Source of the DNA: Paenibacillus melissococcoides
GTDB lineage: Bacteria > Bacillota > Bacilli > Paenibacillales > Paenibacillaceae
DNA: 64,000 nucleotides
Assembly: GCA_944800085.1 (NCBI GenBank)
Contig: CALYLO010000015.1
Span: 62,001-126,000, forward strand
Direction of reading: 5' to 3'
The notes beneath the pieces were generated by a model. That model was not told where the DNA came from. It was given only the letters and a program-made list of their open reading frames with translations, and made no database searches. Below, one piece after another: positions 8,827 through 17,231 of the stretch (the stretch's first letter is position 1; every line of letters begins with the position of its first letter). The translations under genes were made by a program, and so were the position numbers.

Positions 8827-9441
8827 TTATTGGGCTGCGGAAGCGGCCAGACGCTCGGCATGCTTCGCTTCATAGGCGGCAATCGCATCTTCATGCTGGA
8901 GGGTCAACCCGATATCATCGAGTCCCTGAAGCAAAAATTGGCGGCGATGCTCATCCAGATCGAACGAGCAGGACAGGCCGTAATCATCGGTTAACTGCTT
9001 ATTCTCCAGGTCGATATGGAGCTTGTAGCCTTCATGGCGCGCCGTCCGCTGGAACAGGTCCTCCACCTGCTCCTCCGTCAGCTTGATAGGAAGAATGCCG
9101 TTTTTGAAGCAGTTGTTATAGAAAATATCCGCAAAGGAAGGAGCGATCACACAGCGGAATCCGTAGTCGAGAATCGCCCACGGCGCGTGCTCGCGCGAGG
9201 AGCCGCAGCCGAAGTTGGCCCGCGAGAGCAGCACGGTCGCTCCGCTGTATTGCGGTTGATTAAGCGAGAAGGACGGAATTTCCTTCCCTTCCTCGTCAAA
9301 CCGCCATTCGTAAAACAGAAACTGCCCGAATCCGCTGCGCTCGATACGCTTCAAAAATTGCTTCGGAATGATGGCGTCCGTATCCACGTTCACGCGATCC
9401 ACCGGCGCCACCAATCCCGTCATCGTTGTAAATGGTTGCAT
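8827..9441 (-). CDS. leuD: 3-isopropylmalate dehydratase small subunit
   Basis: LeuD (204 residues) pairs with LeuC to convert 2-isopropylmalate to 3-isopropylmalate in cytoplasmic leucine synthesis. Family signatures are clear: the start M-x-P-F-T-T-M-T-G-L-V-A-P-V-D, then N-V-D-T-D-A-I-I-P-K-Q-F-L-K, and the swivelling-domain loop F-G-C-G-S-S-R-E-H-A-P-W-A, which carries the substrate-binding Ser/Arg. Length is normal. It follows leuC by 13 bases and ends at a strong terminator, so leuCD is a two-gene operon here. leuA and leuB are not adjacent, unlike the larger ilv-leu operon of B. subtilis. Confidence 0.95.
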   Translation of the reverse strand: MQPFTTMTGLVAPVDRVNVDTDAIIPKQFLKRIERSGFGQFLFYEWRFDEEGKEIPSFSLNQPQYSGATVLLSRANFGCGSSREHAPWAILDYGFRCVIAPSFADIFYNNCFKNGILPIKLTEEQVEDLFQRTARHEGYKLHIDLENKQLTDDYGLSCSFDLDEHRRQFLLQGLDDIGLTLQHEDAIAAYEAKHAERLAASAAQ

Positions 9442-9454
9442 CGTCCGTTCCCTC

Positions 9455-10879
9455 CTAGTTCAATACTTCCGACTTGAATTCCCAATTGCGCACATCGACG
9501 AAATGCCCCTTGATGGCAGCGGCCGCAGCCATCGCCGGAGAGACGAGGTGGGTGCGGCCTCCGCGGCCCTGGCGTCCTTCGAAATTCCGGTTCGAAGTCG
9601 ATGCGCAGCGTTGCCCCGGCTGCAGCACGTCCGGATTCATCGCAAGGCACATGCTGCATCCGGCGTCGCGCCATTCGAAGCCCGCTTCCTTGAACACGGC
9701 GTCCAGCCCTTCGCGCTCGGCCTGCAATTTTACGCGGCCCGATCCAGGCACGACGATCGCGGTGACCTTATCGCTCACTTTATGCCCTTTGGCCACTTCC
9801 GCGGCCGCCCGCAAATCTTCAATCCGTCCGTTCGTGCATGATCCGATAAACACATAATCGATGTTAATCTCCGTCATCGGCGTTCCCGGCGTAAGCCCCA
9901 TATATTCAAGCGCCTTCTCCGCGGCTTTGCGCTCATTCTCGGTCTTGAAATCTGCCGGATTCGGCACCGCGGCCGTAATATCCGTTCCCATGCCCGGGCT
10001 CGTGCCCCAGGTTACCTGTGGAATAAGGCTGTCCATATCGACTTCCACGACCATGTCATAGGAGGCCCCTTCATCGGTGGCAAGCTGCTTCCAGCGTTCG
10101 ATTGCCTTGTCGAGGGCTTCGCCCTGAGGAACATACTGGCGTCCGCGCAAATATTCGAAGGTCGTCTCGTCCGGCGCGATCAGTCCGGCGCGCGCCCCCG
10201 CTTCGATCGACATGTTGCATACCGTCATCCGCTCTTCCATCGTCAGTTCGCGTATCGCTTCGCCCGTATATTCGATGACATACCCGGTCGCGAAGTCCGT
10301 TCCGTATTGGGCGATGAAGCCGAGTATCATGTCCTTGGCCGTTACGCCCGGCTTCCGCTTGCCGACGAAGCGCACTTCCATCGTCTTCGATTTGGCTTGC
10401 TGCAGGCATTGGGTGGCCAGCACATGCTCGACCTCGCTGGTGCCGATACCGAAAGCAAGCGCTCCGAACGCCCCGTGGGTGGACGTATGGCTGTCTCCGC
10501 ATACAATCGTCTTGCCCGGATGGGTCAGGCCGAGTTCAGGACCCATGACGTGCACGACTCCTTGATCGATGCTGTTCAGATCGAACAGCGTTACCCCGAA
10601 CTCCGCGCAGTTTTTGGACAGTGTGTCGATCTGCTGCTTCGAGATCGGATCGGTAATATTGAAGCGATCCTTCGTCGGCACGTTGTGATCCATCGTAGCG
10701 AACGTCAATTCCGGTCTGCGCACTTTGCGGCCGCTCATGCGCAGCCCTTCGAACGCCTGCGGCGATGTGACTTCATGCACCAGATGCAGATCAATGTACA
10801 AGATCCCCGGCTTTCCTTCCTCTTGAACGATAACGTGATCATCCCAAATTTTTTCATACATTGTTTTCTTTGCAGCCAT
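9455..10879 (-). CDS. leuC: 3-isopropylmalate dehydratase large subunit
   Basis: LeuC (474 residues) is the aconitase-family [4Fe-4S] subunit of isopropylmalate isomerase. ATG 10879 (M-A-A-K-K-T-M-Y-E-K-I-W) follows GGAGAGGTGAAG. The three cluster cysteines are present in I-G-S-C-T-N-G-R and D-A-G-C-S-M-C-L-A-M-N. Aconitase motifs such as C-G-D-S-H-T-S-T-H-G-A-F-G-A and the R-N-F-E-G-R-Q-G-R substrate loop are intact. The gene diverges from a LysR regulator across a 176-base intergenic region that holds a perfect palindrome, suggesting that the regulator controls leuCD. Confidence 0.95.
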   Translation of the reverse strand: MAAKKTMYEKIWDDHVIVQEEGKPGILYIDLHLVHEVTSPQAFEGLRMSGRKVRRPELTFATMDHNVPTKDRFNITDPISKQQIDTLSKNCAEFGVTLFDLNSIDQGVVHVMGPELGLTHPGKTIVCGDSHTSTHGAFGALAFGIGTSEVEHVLATQCLQQAKSKTMEVRFVGKRKPGVTAKDMILGFIAQYGTDFATGYVIEYTGEAIRELTMEERMTVCNMSIEAGARAGLIAPDETTFEYLRGRQYVPQGEALDKAIERWKQLATDEGASYDMVVEVDMDSLIPQVTWGTSPGMGTDITAAVPNPADFKTENERKAAEKALEYMGLTPGTPMTEINIDYVFIGSCTNGRIEDLRAAAEVAKGHKVSDKVTAIVVPGSGRVKLQAEREGLDAVFKEAGFEWRDAGCSMCLAMNPDVLQPGQRCASTSNRNFEGRQGRGGRTHLVSPAMAAAAAIKGHFVDVRNWEFKSEVLN

Positions 10880-10973
10880 TCGTTCTTCACCTCTCCGCAT
10901 AATGCGCTGTACTATTAGAATGAATATAGCATTTGCTTCTTCATTGATCCAAGATATAATATCTATAAGAATG

Positions 10974-10988
10974 ATAGGTTTAACCTAT
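10974..10988. promoter_or_regulatory. Palindromic operator candidate between leuC and lysR
   Basis: ATAGGTT-T-AACCTAT is a perfect 7+1+7 palindrome in the middle of the divergent leuC/lysR intergenic region. It contains the T-N11-A layout of LysR-type binding sites. A second AT-rich palindrome (GATATAATATC, about 10953-10963) overlaps a possible -10 element. The regulator next door is the obvious candidate to bind it. No binding evidence can be read from sequence. Confidence 0.55.
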
Positions 10989-11055
10989 AACTCATTTGTA
11001 TATCATGAAGTGATCTATACTCTTTCATTTACTCATTCGTTGGGAGGACATACCT

Positions 11056-11985
11056 ATGGAATTCCGGCAACTACAATATGCGGTGCAGATTGCGCAGGAA
11101 CGCAATTTCTCGCGGGCAGCCGAGAAGCTGCATATCGCCCAGCCCTCGCTCAGCCAGCAGCTGTCCAAGCTGGAGAAGGAAATCGGCGTGCTGCTGTTCC
11201 GCCGGACGACGAATTCGGTCGAGCTGACGCATGCCGGCGAGATCTTCGTCGATCGCGCACAGAAAATATGGGATGCGATGGAGCAATTAAAAAGCGAGAT
11301 GGCCGATATCAGCCAGACGAAAAAAGGGAAGGTCGTCATCGGGACGATGCCGATTACAGGCTCTCACCTGCTTCCGCACGTCCTTCCTTCGTTCCATTCG
11401 ATCTACCCGGATATCGAGCTCGTGCTCGTGGAGGATACGTCTACATCCAATCTGGAACGGATGACGGCCCAAGGAAAAAACGATCTATGCCTGCTCTCGC
11501 TGCCGCTGACCGATCCGGCCCTCGCCTGGGAGCCGCTCGTCGATGAGGAGATTCTGCTCGCGGTCCCGAACGAGCATCCCCTCCTGCCCAAGAGCGGAGC
11601 TCCCGCCGAAGCCGTTCCACTCGCTTCCCTGCAGGACGAGCCGTTCATCCTGCTGAAGCGGGGACAGGGTTTCCGGCAGCTGACGATGGATCTGTGCGAG
11701 CAGGCCGGATTCCGGCCGAATGTCGTCTTCGAGAGCAGCAATATCGAGACCGTGCAATCGCTTGTCGCCGCCGGAATGGGCGTGGCGCTCGTCCCCGCTT
11801 TCATCGCGCGGGCGCCTCGCATCGAATTCGTCCCCGCCTACCTGCCGCTGGCCGGACGTCCCGCCCGCACCCTCGTCATCGCCTATCGTGAAGGCCGTTA
11901 TATGTCCCATGCGGCATCGGCCTTTATTCAGACCTTGAAAACGGCGGTCGCCAAGCGGTATGGGAGCGGATCCGAAGCCCCATAA
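11056..11985 (+). CDS. LysR-family transcriptional regulator
   Basis: This is a 309-residue LTTR. ATG 11056 follows TTGGGAGGA. The N-terminal wHTH (1-60) reads M-E-F-R-Q-L-Q-Y-A-V...F-S-R-A-A-E-K-L-H-I-A-Q-P-S-L-S-Q-Q-L, a textbook LysR signature. A linker helix leads into a periplasmic-binding-protein-like effector domain (about 90-300, starting V-V-I-G-T-M-P-I-T-G). The gene diverges from leuC with a palindromic site between them, so it may regulate leuCD and itself, but LysR proteins often act on unlinked targets. The effector is unknown. Confidence 0.88.
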   Translation: MEFRQLQYAVQIAQERNFSRAAEKLHIAQPSLSQQLSKLEKEIGVLLFRRTTNSVELTHAGEIFVDRAQKIWDAMEQLKSEMADISQTKKGKVVIGTMPITGSHLLPHVLPSFHSIYPDIELVLVEDTSTSNLERMTAQGKNDLCLLSLPLTDPALAWEPLVDEEILLAVPNEHPLLPKSGAPAEAVPLASLQDEPFILLKRGQGFRQLTMDLCEQAGFRPNVVFESSNIETVQSLVAAGMGVALVPAFIARAPRIEFVPAYLPLAGRPARTLVIAYREGRYMSHAASAFIQTLKTAVAKRYGSGSEAP

Positions 11986-11992
11986 ATTGAAG

Positions 11993-12028
11993 ACAGCCCC
12001 GAGACCGCTAGTAACGGTTCGGGGCTGT
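11993..12028. terminator. Bidirectional hairpin between lysR and nagZ
   Basis: ACAGCCCCGA (11993-12002) pairs perfectly with TCGGGGCTGT (12019-12028) around a 16-base loop, between the converging lysR and nagZ genes. It probably serves as a shared terminator, although neither side has a long T-run. Confidence 0.7.
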
Positions 12029-12090
12029 ATGTCTGTCTATGGCAGCGCGACCGGCAGCTTGCCTGCGGGCGGTTCGGCGGAGAACAGCGC

Positions 12091-13905
12091 CTAGACGCCG
12101 GCGCGGAGATTGCTCGGCGTCGTCCCGTAAACGGCGATGCCGAGCGGGATATCCGGCAGTTCAGCCATATCGTACGGAGTTCCGACGGACAGCACGGCGG
12201 CTGCAATGCCCTGCTCCGCCGCGGCCTGGAACCAGCTTCTTGCCGCCTCCGCGCGGCCGCGATCATGATGCAGGTCCTGCGTAACCCAGACCGCGACCGC
12301 CCCAGCCGGCCACTGCCGCGGCGATGGGGCCTCCGCTGCCGTTCGTGCGTCGACCTGGATGCTGCCCCCGGCCGTGGAGGAAGCGGCTGCTTCGATCTCG
12401 CGCTGGACGCGCTCCAGCACCGTACGCTGATCACCGATTAGGATGACGCGCCCTCCGTCTCCGCGAAGCAGCGGCAGATTCGTCTTCACAGCTGTCCCCC
12501 ACACGGTTGCCGCTTCGGACGCGATACGATCGCCCGTCTCTTCCGCCGAGCCTGATTGGAAATACGCCTCGGCTCCCCGGATCGCGTCCTCCAGCGGGAT
12601 AGGCGGGGAGGCCGTGTCGGGCAGCAGGCCGTATTTCCGCTTCATCCGCAATATCCGGCGGACGCTGTCGTCAATCCGGGCGGCTTCAAGCTCGCCGGCC
12701 TCCACCGCCCGGTGTATCGCGCTCACCGCCGCGGCCGGCTCCGGCGGCATCAGAAGCATGTCCGCCCCTGCCTTCACCGCCATGACCGCCGCTTCCTCGC
12801 TGCCGAAGTGATCGGCGATGGCCTTCATATTGAGCGCATCCGTCACGATGACCCCCTGGAAGCCAAGCTGTTCACGCAGCACGCCGGTCAGGATATGCGG
12901 CGACAAGGTCGCCGGCAGCGCAATCGGCTTCCCGTCCAGCTTGGAGACGGCTGTCGCCGGCTCCAGCTGCGGCACTTGAATATGCGCGCTCATGATCGCA
13001 TCGACGCCTTCCGCGATCGCGGCCCGGAACGGCACCCATTAGACGGATTCGAAGCGCGACAGACCGTAATCGAGCTTCGGCAGCCCGACATGCGAATCGG
13101 CCGCCGTGTCCCCATGGCCGGGGAAATGCTTGGCGACCGCAGGCAGCCCGGCGGCATGCATGCCGCCGATGAACGATGTGACGAAGTCCGCAACCTGCTC
13201 CGGATCCGAGCCGAATGAGCGGAGGCCAATGACCGGATTGTCCGGATTGCTGTTGATGTCGGCGACCGGCGCAAAGTCGAGATTGATCTCCAGCTTGGCG
13301 AGCATCTCGCCGAGCGTCGCCGCCGTCTCGGCGGCCGCTCCCGCACGTCCCGTCGCGCCGATCGCCATATTGCCGTTCAGCGCCGAGGCGAAGGGCAGCC
13401 GCGTGACGATGCCGCCCTCTTGATCGGCGCTGATCCATAGCGGAACGGCGGCCGTCTGCTGCAAGCTGCGATTCAGCGTGACTACCGTGCGGATATCCGG
13501 AATATCGCCGCGGAACAGGACGACCCCGCCGGGACGGAGCTGCCGCATCGCTTCCTCCAGTGGAACGCCGGAGGCTTCCCGCTCGACCGCCTCCAAATCC
13601 ACCATCAGCATTTGACTAATCCGCTCATCGAGCGACAAGCCAGACAGCATCTGTTCAATGAACGCCTTCTCCTTTTCCTGTTCCTCGGCTGCTCCATCGT
13701 CCCCAGCCGGCCTTCCACTCGGAGACGAAGGGCCGCTGGCGCCTGTATCGAGCCCTCCCGACGGTCCTGCCAGAGGCTGAAGGGCGATCCACGCTCCGAG
13801 CCCGACGGCGGCGGCAAGCAGCGCCGCGGCCAGGATGATGAGCTTCCGCCGGGCTCCGCCTCGCCGCTTCCGGCCGTGCCGCCTCGAACGCGGGGGCGTG
13901 CTCAT
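12091..13905 (-). pseudogene. nagZ: Beta-N-acetylglucosaminidase gene interrupted by an in-frame stop
   Basis: The gene encodes a GH3 beta-N-acetylhexosaminidase of the NagZ type in muropeptide recycling, with a basic start, one membrane anchor (about residues 24-44) and a disordered linker. Without the stop it would have 604 codons. The first part contains the GH3 core and the NagZ signature K-H-F-P-G-H-G-D-T with D-S-H. At 13039-13041 a TAA follows R-F-E-S-V, and the same frame continues W-V-P-F-R-A-A-I...D-A-I-M-S-A-H-I, then the nucleophile Asp in V-T-D-A-L-N-M. Conserved sequence resumes with no lost base, so this is a clean nonsense codon. The severed upstream half lacks the nucleophile. 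ATGA at 13902-13905 couples it to the nitrilase-family gene. It may be a recent pseudogene or a base-call error. Confidence 0.82.
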
Positions 13906-14756
13906 GCCCGCTCCTCGGCGGATACGGGGTGCCCGCTTCCGCGGTACAACGCTTCGCGCCGATCGGCAAATACCGGAATGCGGCTGCGGACCTCCTGGAC
14001 GGAGGACAGCGGGATATCCGCGTAAATATCCGTGTCTTCTTCTTCCGCCCCCGCGATGGTTTCTCCCCAAGGATCAAGCACGACCGAATGGCCGAAGAAG
14101 GCGGACGCCGTCCCGTCCGCTCCTTTGCTTGTGCCCACCCGATTGCAGGCGGCGACGAACATCTGATTCTCGATGGCCCGGGCCGTCAGCAGCGTGCGCC
14201 AGTGGTGAAGGCGCGGATGCGGCCACTGGGCCGGCACGAACAGCACCTCTGCGCCGTCGAGGGCGAGCGTGCGCGCAAGCTCCGGGAAGCGCAGATCATA
14301 GCAAATGATGGCGCCGCACGGCACGCTGTCCAGTTCAAAGCGTCCCACCAGGTCTCCCGCAGTCAAATACGAATGCTCATCCATCAACCGGAACAGATGC
14401 GTCTTGTCGTATTGAGCCGCAATCCGCCCCTGGCGATCCGTTACATACAGGCGGTTATAGAAGCGGCTTCCTTCGCGCACCGACACCGATCCGCCGATAA
14501 TATTCACTTCATGCCGGGCAGACAGCCCCGACAGCAGTTCCCGCGCCGCTTCCCCTCCGGGATCAGCCAATTGATCGAGCTTCTCCAACGCATAGCCCGT
14601 ATTCCACATCTCCGGGAGCACAATGACGTCAGGCCGTACACCCGGACGGCCCATCACTTGCTCGATACGGCGCTTTACGCGGTCCGCGTTGCGTTCCGGC
14701 TCTCCGATGCTGACATCCATTTGAATGAGGCATATTCTCCATGCTTCCGGCTTCAT
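13902..14756 (-). CDS. mtnU: Carbon-nitrogen hydrolase, MtnU-like omega-amidase
   Basis: This is a 284-residue nitrilase-superfamily amidase. The catalytic triad is visible: Glu in V-L-P-E-M-W-N-T-G-Y, Lys in Y-D-K-T-H-L-F, Cys in I-I-C-Y-D-L-R-F-P-E. B. subtilis MtnU hydrolyses 2-oxoglutaramate, the by-product of glutamine-dependent transamination in methionine salvage. The mtnE-like aminotransferase and mtnWXB lie close by on the other strand, which supports that role. ATG 14756 gives M-K-P-E-A-W-R-I-C-L-I-Q-M-D-V; the ribosome site (AAGGAG) is 12 bases away, so the start is not certain. The gene overlaps nagZ by ATGA. Substrate assignment is by family and context. Confidence 0.82.
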   Translation of the reverse strand: MKPEAWRICLIQMDVSIGEPERNADRVKRRIEQVMGRPGVRPDVIVLPEMWNTGYALEKLDQLADPGGEAARELLSGLSARHEVNIIGGSVSVREGSRFYNRLYVTDRQGRIAAQYDKTHLFRLMDEHSYLTAGDLVGRFELDSVPCGAIICYDLRFPELARTLALDGAEVLFVPAQWPHPRLHHWRTLLTARAIENQMFVAACNRVGTSKGADGTASAFFGHSVVLDPWGETIAGAEEEDTDIYADIPLSSVQEVRSRIPVFADRREALYRGSGHPVSAEERA

Positions 14757-14926
14757 TCGATCGACACGCTCCTTCGCTCTGTCCTGTTTTCCACACTTTC
14801 CTTCATGATACCTTTTCATGGAGTGGAGTCAAGCCGGACAGACTATAGAAGGTCTATAAGTTCGTGTTCAACAACGACTTTTTGAACATCCTCTATTATG
14901 GCGACGAAAAGAAAGGAGTTTTCCTT

Positions 14927-15427
14927 ATGATAAGACAAGCAATTCAAGCTGCGGCGGCTGCGCTTCTGATCGGGGTCTTCGCTTGGTCCGGCGTCGCCGG
15001 CGCATTTCCTGCGGAATTCGAGACCGGGAACACCGCCCCGTCAACGAAGGTTCCTCCCGTTCAACTGTTCGACATGCAGCAGGAACGCATTATTAAGACG
15101 ATTCCGAACCAGGAAGAACACCAGGCAGCGGCTAAGGAATGGCTTCAATCCGTTACCGGACTCGCTCCCCAATTGACGATCGACAGCCGCTGCGGCTATA
15201 TCGTCCGCATTCCGCTCGAATCGCCCGTGGAGATCAAGCTCCCGTCGGCGGAATTGAAGACGAAGGACGTGTTCTTAATCTACTGTCCGGACAAGGACCC
15301 GCTGCTCCTCGTCTTCTCCGAGCAGCGGAAGCCGTTCCTGCTGCGCATCTCGGCGAACGTGAAGCCGTTCATGCAGAAGCTGCTTGCTCCGGCGTCCCCG
15401 CGGCAAGTGACGCCATCAAGCAATTGA
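14927..15427 (+). CDS. Small secreted protein of unknown function
   Basis: I do not recognise this family. The 166-residue product starts at ATG 14927 after AAAGGAG. A signal peptide (M-I-R-Q-A-I-Q-A-A-A-A-A-L...) should be cleaved near A-G-A-F-P. The mature part is soluble-looking, with alternating short beta-type segments and two cysteines (S-R-C-G-Y and I-Y-C-P-D) that could form a disulphide. No membrane anchor or catalytic motif is seen. The gene diverges from mtnU across about 170 bases and stands alone before mtnE. Confidence 0.7.
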   Translation: MIRQAIQAAAAALLIGVFAWSGVAGAFPAEFETGNTAPSTKVPPVQLFDMQQERIIKTIPNQEEHQAAAKEWLQSVTGLAPQLTIDSRCGYIVRIPLESPVEIKLPSAELKTKDVFLIYCPDKDPLLLVFSEQRKPFLLRISANVKPFMQKLLAPASPRQVTPSSN

Positions 15428-15547
15428 CCCTCGGGACGGCTGATTCCTTCTCATCGTAATCAAAAAGAGGTATACACTTCCGGCAAAACATGCTAAATTA
15501 TGGTTAATCTTCGCGCTTGGCGATATATGTGTCTGGAGTGAATTACG

Positions 15548-16738
15548 ATGAAGCCTATGATACCTACAATCGTGCCTGCCGACCGGATGAACAGTCTGCC
15601 GAAGCAGTTCTTCGCCGCTCTGGTAGCGCGGGCCCAGGCGAGAGTCGCGGCCGGTCACGACGTGATCAATCTCGGGCAGGGCAACCCCGATCTGCCGACG
15701 GCTTCGCATATCGTCGCGGCCCTGCAGGAAGCGGCTGCGAATCCGTTATACCACCGCTATCCCCCGTTCCAGGGCTACCGCTTCCTCAAGGAGGCGGTCG
15801 CTGAGCGGTACTCGGCCGATTACGGCGTAGACCTGGATCCGGATACCGAGGTCGCAGTACTGTTCGGCGGCAAGACCGGGCTCGTGGAAATCAGCCAAAT
15901 CTTGCTGAACCCGGGCGACGTTTGTCTTGTTCCCGATCCCGGCTATCCCGATTACTGGTCCGGGGTCGCATTGGCCGGCGCCGAGATGGTCATGATGCCG
16001 CTGCTTGAGGCGAACCGGTATTTGCCGGATTATGAGCGGATTGACGCCGCATGTCTGGCACGGGCGAAGCTGATGTTCCTCAATTACCCCAACAATCCGA
16101 CATCCGCCGTCGCGGATCGCCCGTTCTACGAAGACACGATTCGCTTTGCCGAGCGGAACGGCATTATCGTGGCGAGCGATTTCGCCTACGGCGCGATCGG
16201 CTTCGACGGCCACCGTCCAATCAGCTTCCTGGAGCTTCCGGGAGCGAAAGAAGTCGGCGTCGAATTCTATACGATGTCCAAAACCTACAATATGGCCGGC
16301 TGGCGCGTCGCCTTCGCCGTGGGCAATGCCGAGATCATCCGGCTCATCAATCTGATGCAGGACCATATGTACGTCAGTCTGTTCGGCGCGGTGCAGGCCG
16401 CCGCGGCGGCCGCCCTCACCGGACCGCAGGATTGCGTCCGGGAGCTGTGCGCGACCTATGAATCGCGGCGCAATGCGCTATATACGGAGCTGCACCGCAT
16501 CGGCTGGAACGCGCAGCCGCCAGCCGGCTCCTTTTTCTGCTGGCTCCCGGTGCCTGCCGGATTTACGTCGGCGTCTTTCGCCGATCTGCTGCTGGAGCAG
16601 GCGAATGTGGTAACGGCGCCGGGCATTGGATTCGGCGGGCACGGAGAAGGCTATGTCCGGCTCGGCCTGCTTGCGCCGGAGGAAAGGCTGATCGAGGCAG
16701 CGGAGCGCATCGGAGCGCTCGGATTGTTCGGCGGCTGA
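15548..16738 (+). CDS. mtnE: PLP-dependent aminotransferase, MtnE-like
   Basis: This 396-residue class I/II aminotransferase starts at ATG 15548 behind GGAGTGAATTACG. Fold-type I signatures include L-N-Y-P-N-N-P-T-S for PLP/substrate binding, D-F-A-Y-G-A-I, and the Schiff-base Lys in M-S-K-T-Y-N-M-A-G-W-R. In B. subtilis the homologue in the mtn cluster (YkrV/MtnE) transaminates 4-methylthio-2-oxobutyrate to methionine, the last step of the salvage cycle. The MtnU-like amidase upstream on the other strand would remove the resulting 2-oxoglutaramate. The neighbouring mtnW, mtnX and mtnB support the assignment, but specificity cannot be proven from sequence. No SAM riboswitch is seen upstream. 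Confidence 0.8.
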   Translation: MKPMIPTIVPADRMNSLPKQFFAALVARAQARVAAGHDVINLGQGNPDLPTASHIVAALQEAAANPLYHRYPPFQGYRFLKEAVAERYSADYGVDLDPDTEVAVLFGGKTGLVEISQILLNPGDVCLVPDPGYPDYWSGVALAGAEMVMMPLLEANRYLPDYERIDAACLARAKLMFLNYPNNPTSAVADRPFYEDTIRFAERNGIIVASDFAYGAIGFDGHRPISFLELPGAKEVGVEFYTMSKTYNMAGWRVAFAVGNAEIIRLINLMQDHMYVSLFGAVQAAAAAALTGPQDCVRELCATYESRRNALYTELHRIGWNAQPPAGSFFCWLPVPAGFTSASFADLLLEQANVVTAPGIGFGGHGEGYVRLGLLAPEERLIEAAERIGALGLFGG

Positions 16739-16806
16739 GACGGCTTCCGATCTCCCCTGGTGGACACGACTCCGCCCGGCGGCGACATTTCGTAGCTATC
16801 CCCCGC

Positions 16807-16836
16807 TTTACACGTCTCGGAATCGCATGGTATTCT
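16807..16836 (+). promoter_or_regulatory. Promoter for the proline T-box leader
   Basis: TTTACA (16807-16812) and TATTCT (16831-16836) with an 18-base spacer place a sigma-A start near 16843, just before the T-box leader. Confidence 0.5.
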
Positions 16837-16842
16837 AATGGT

Positions 16843-17190
16843 AACCGCGCCGCCGCATGGAACGGCAGGCGCCGGATACATGGAACGCGATGACAGGACC
16901 AGTACGCAACCAAGTCATGCCCAGAGAGCGGATGCCCCGGCTGCAAGCACCGCCGTTGACCGTTGCGGAACCTATCCTTGAGCGGTCAGCGTAAGCGACG
17001 AGTCGCGAAGCTGAACGGCAGCCCCGTTATCGGCAGGAAGCAGGAAGCGGAGGAATCCCGCGGAAGGCCTTTGATCAACGGCAGCGTCAGGCTGCACTGG
17101 CCGGAAGCCGCAGGAGCCACATCCGTCTTCAACAAAGGTGGTACCGCGGAAGATCGACTTTCGTCCTTTATAGGACGGAAGTTTTTTTTA
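16843..17190 (+). ncRNA. T-box leader with proline (CCU) specifier
   Basis: This long leader precedes proB. The invariant T-box sequence AGGTGGTACCGCGG lies at 17136-17149 and would pair with the uncharged tRNA acceptor end. It is followed by a terminator: TTCGTCC / GGACGGAA with an eight-T run ending near 17190. Stem I features upstream include ACCAGTA (about 16898-16904) and AGAGAG (16923-16928). In the expected specifier position, G-A-A-CCT-A at 16968-16974 gives CCU, a proline codon. Uncharged tRNA-Pro should allow read-through into proB. The T-box core and terminator are certain; the specifier position is assigned by pattern. Confidence 0.88.
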
Positions 17191-17231
17191 TTCCGCAACA
17201 AGCATAAAAGCACGCAGTATAACGGCAGGAA

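Noticed and set aside
15428..15547. SAM riboswitch upstream of mtnE
   Set aside because: The interval is only 120 bases and no S-box-like stems or terminator were found.
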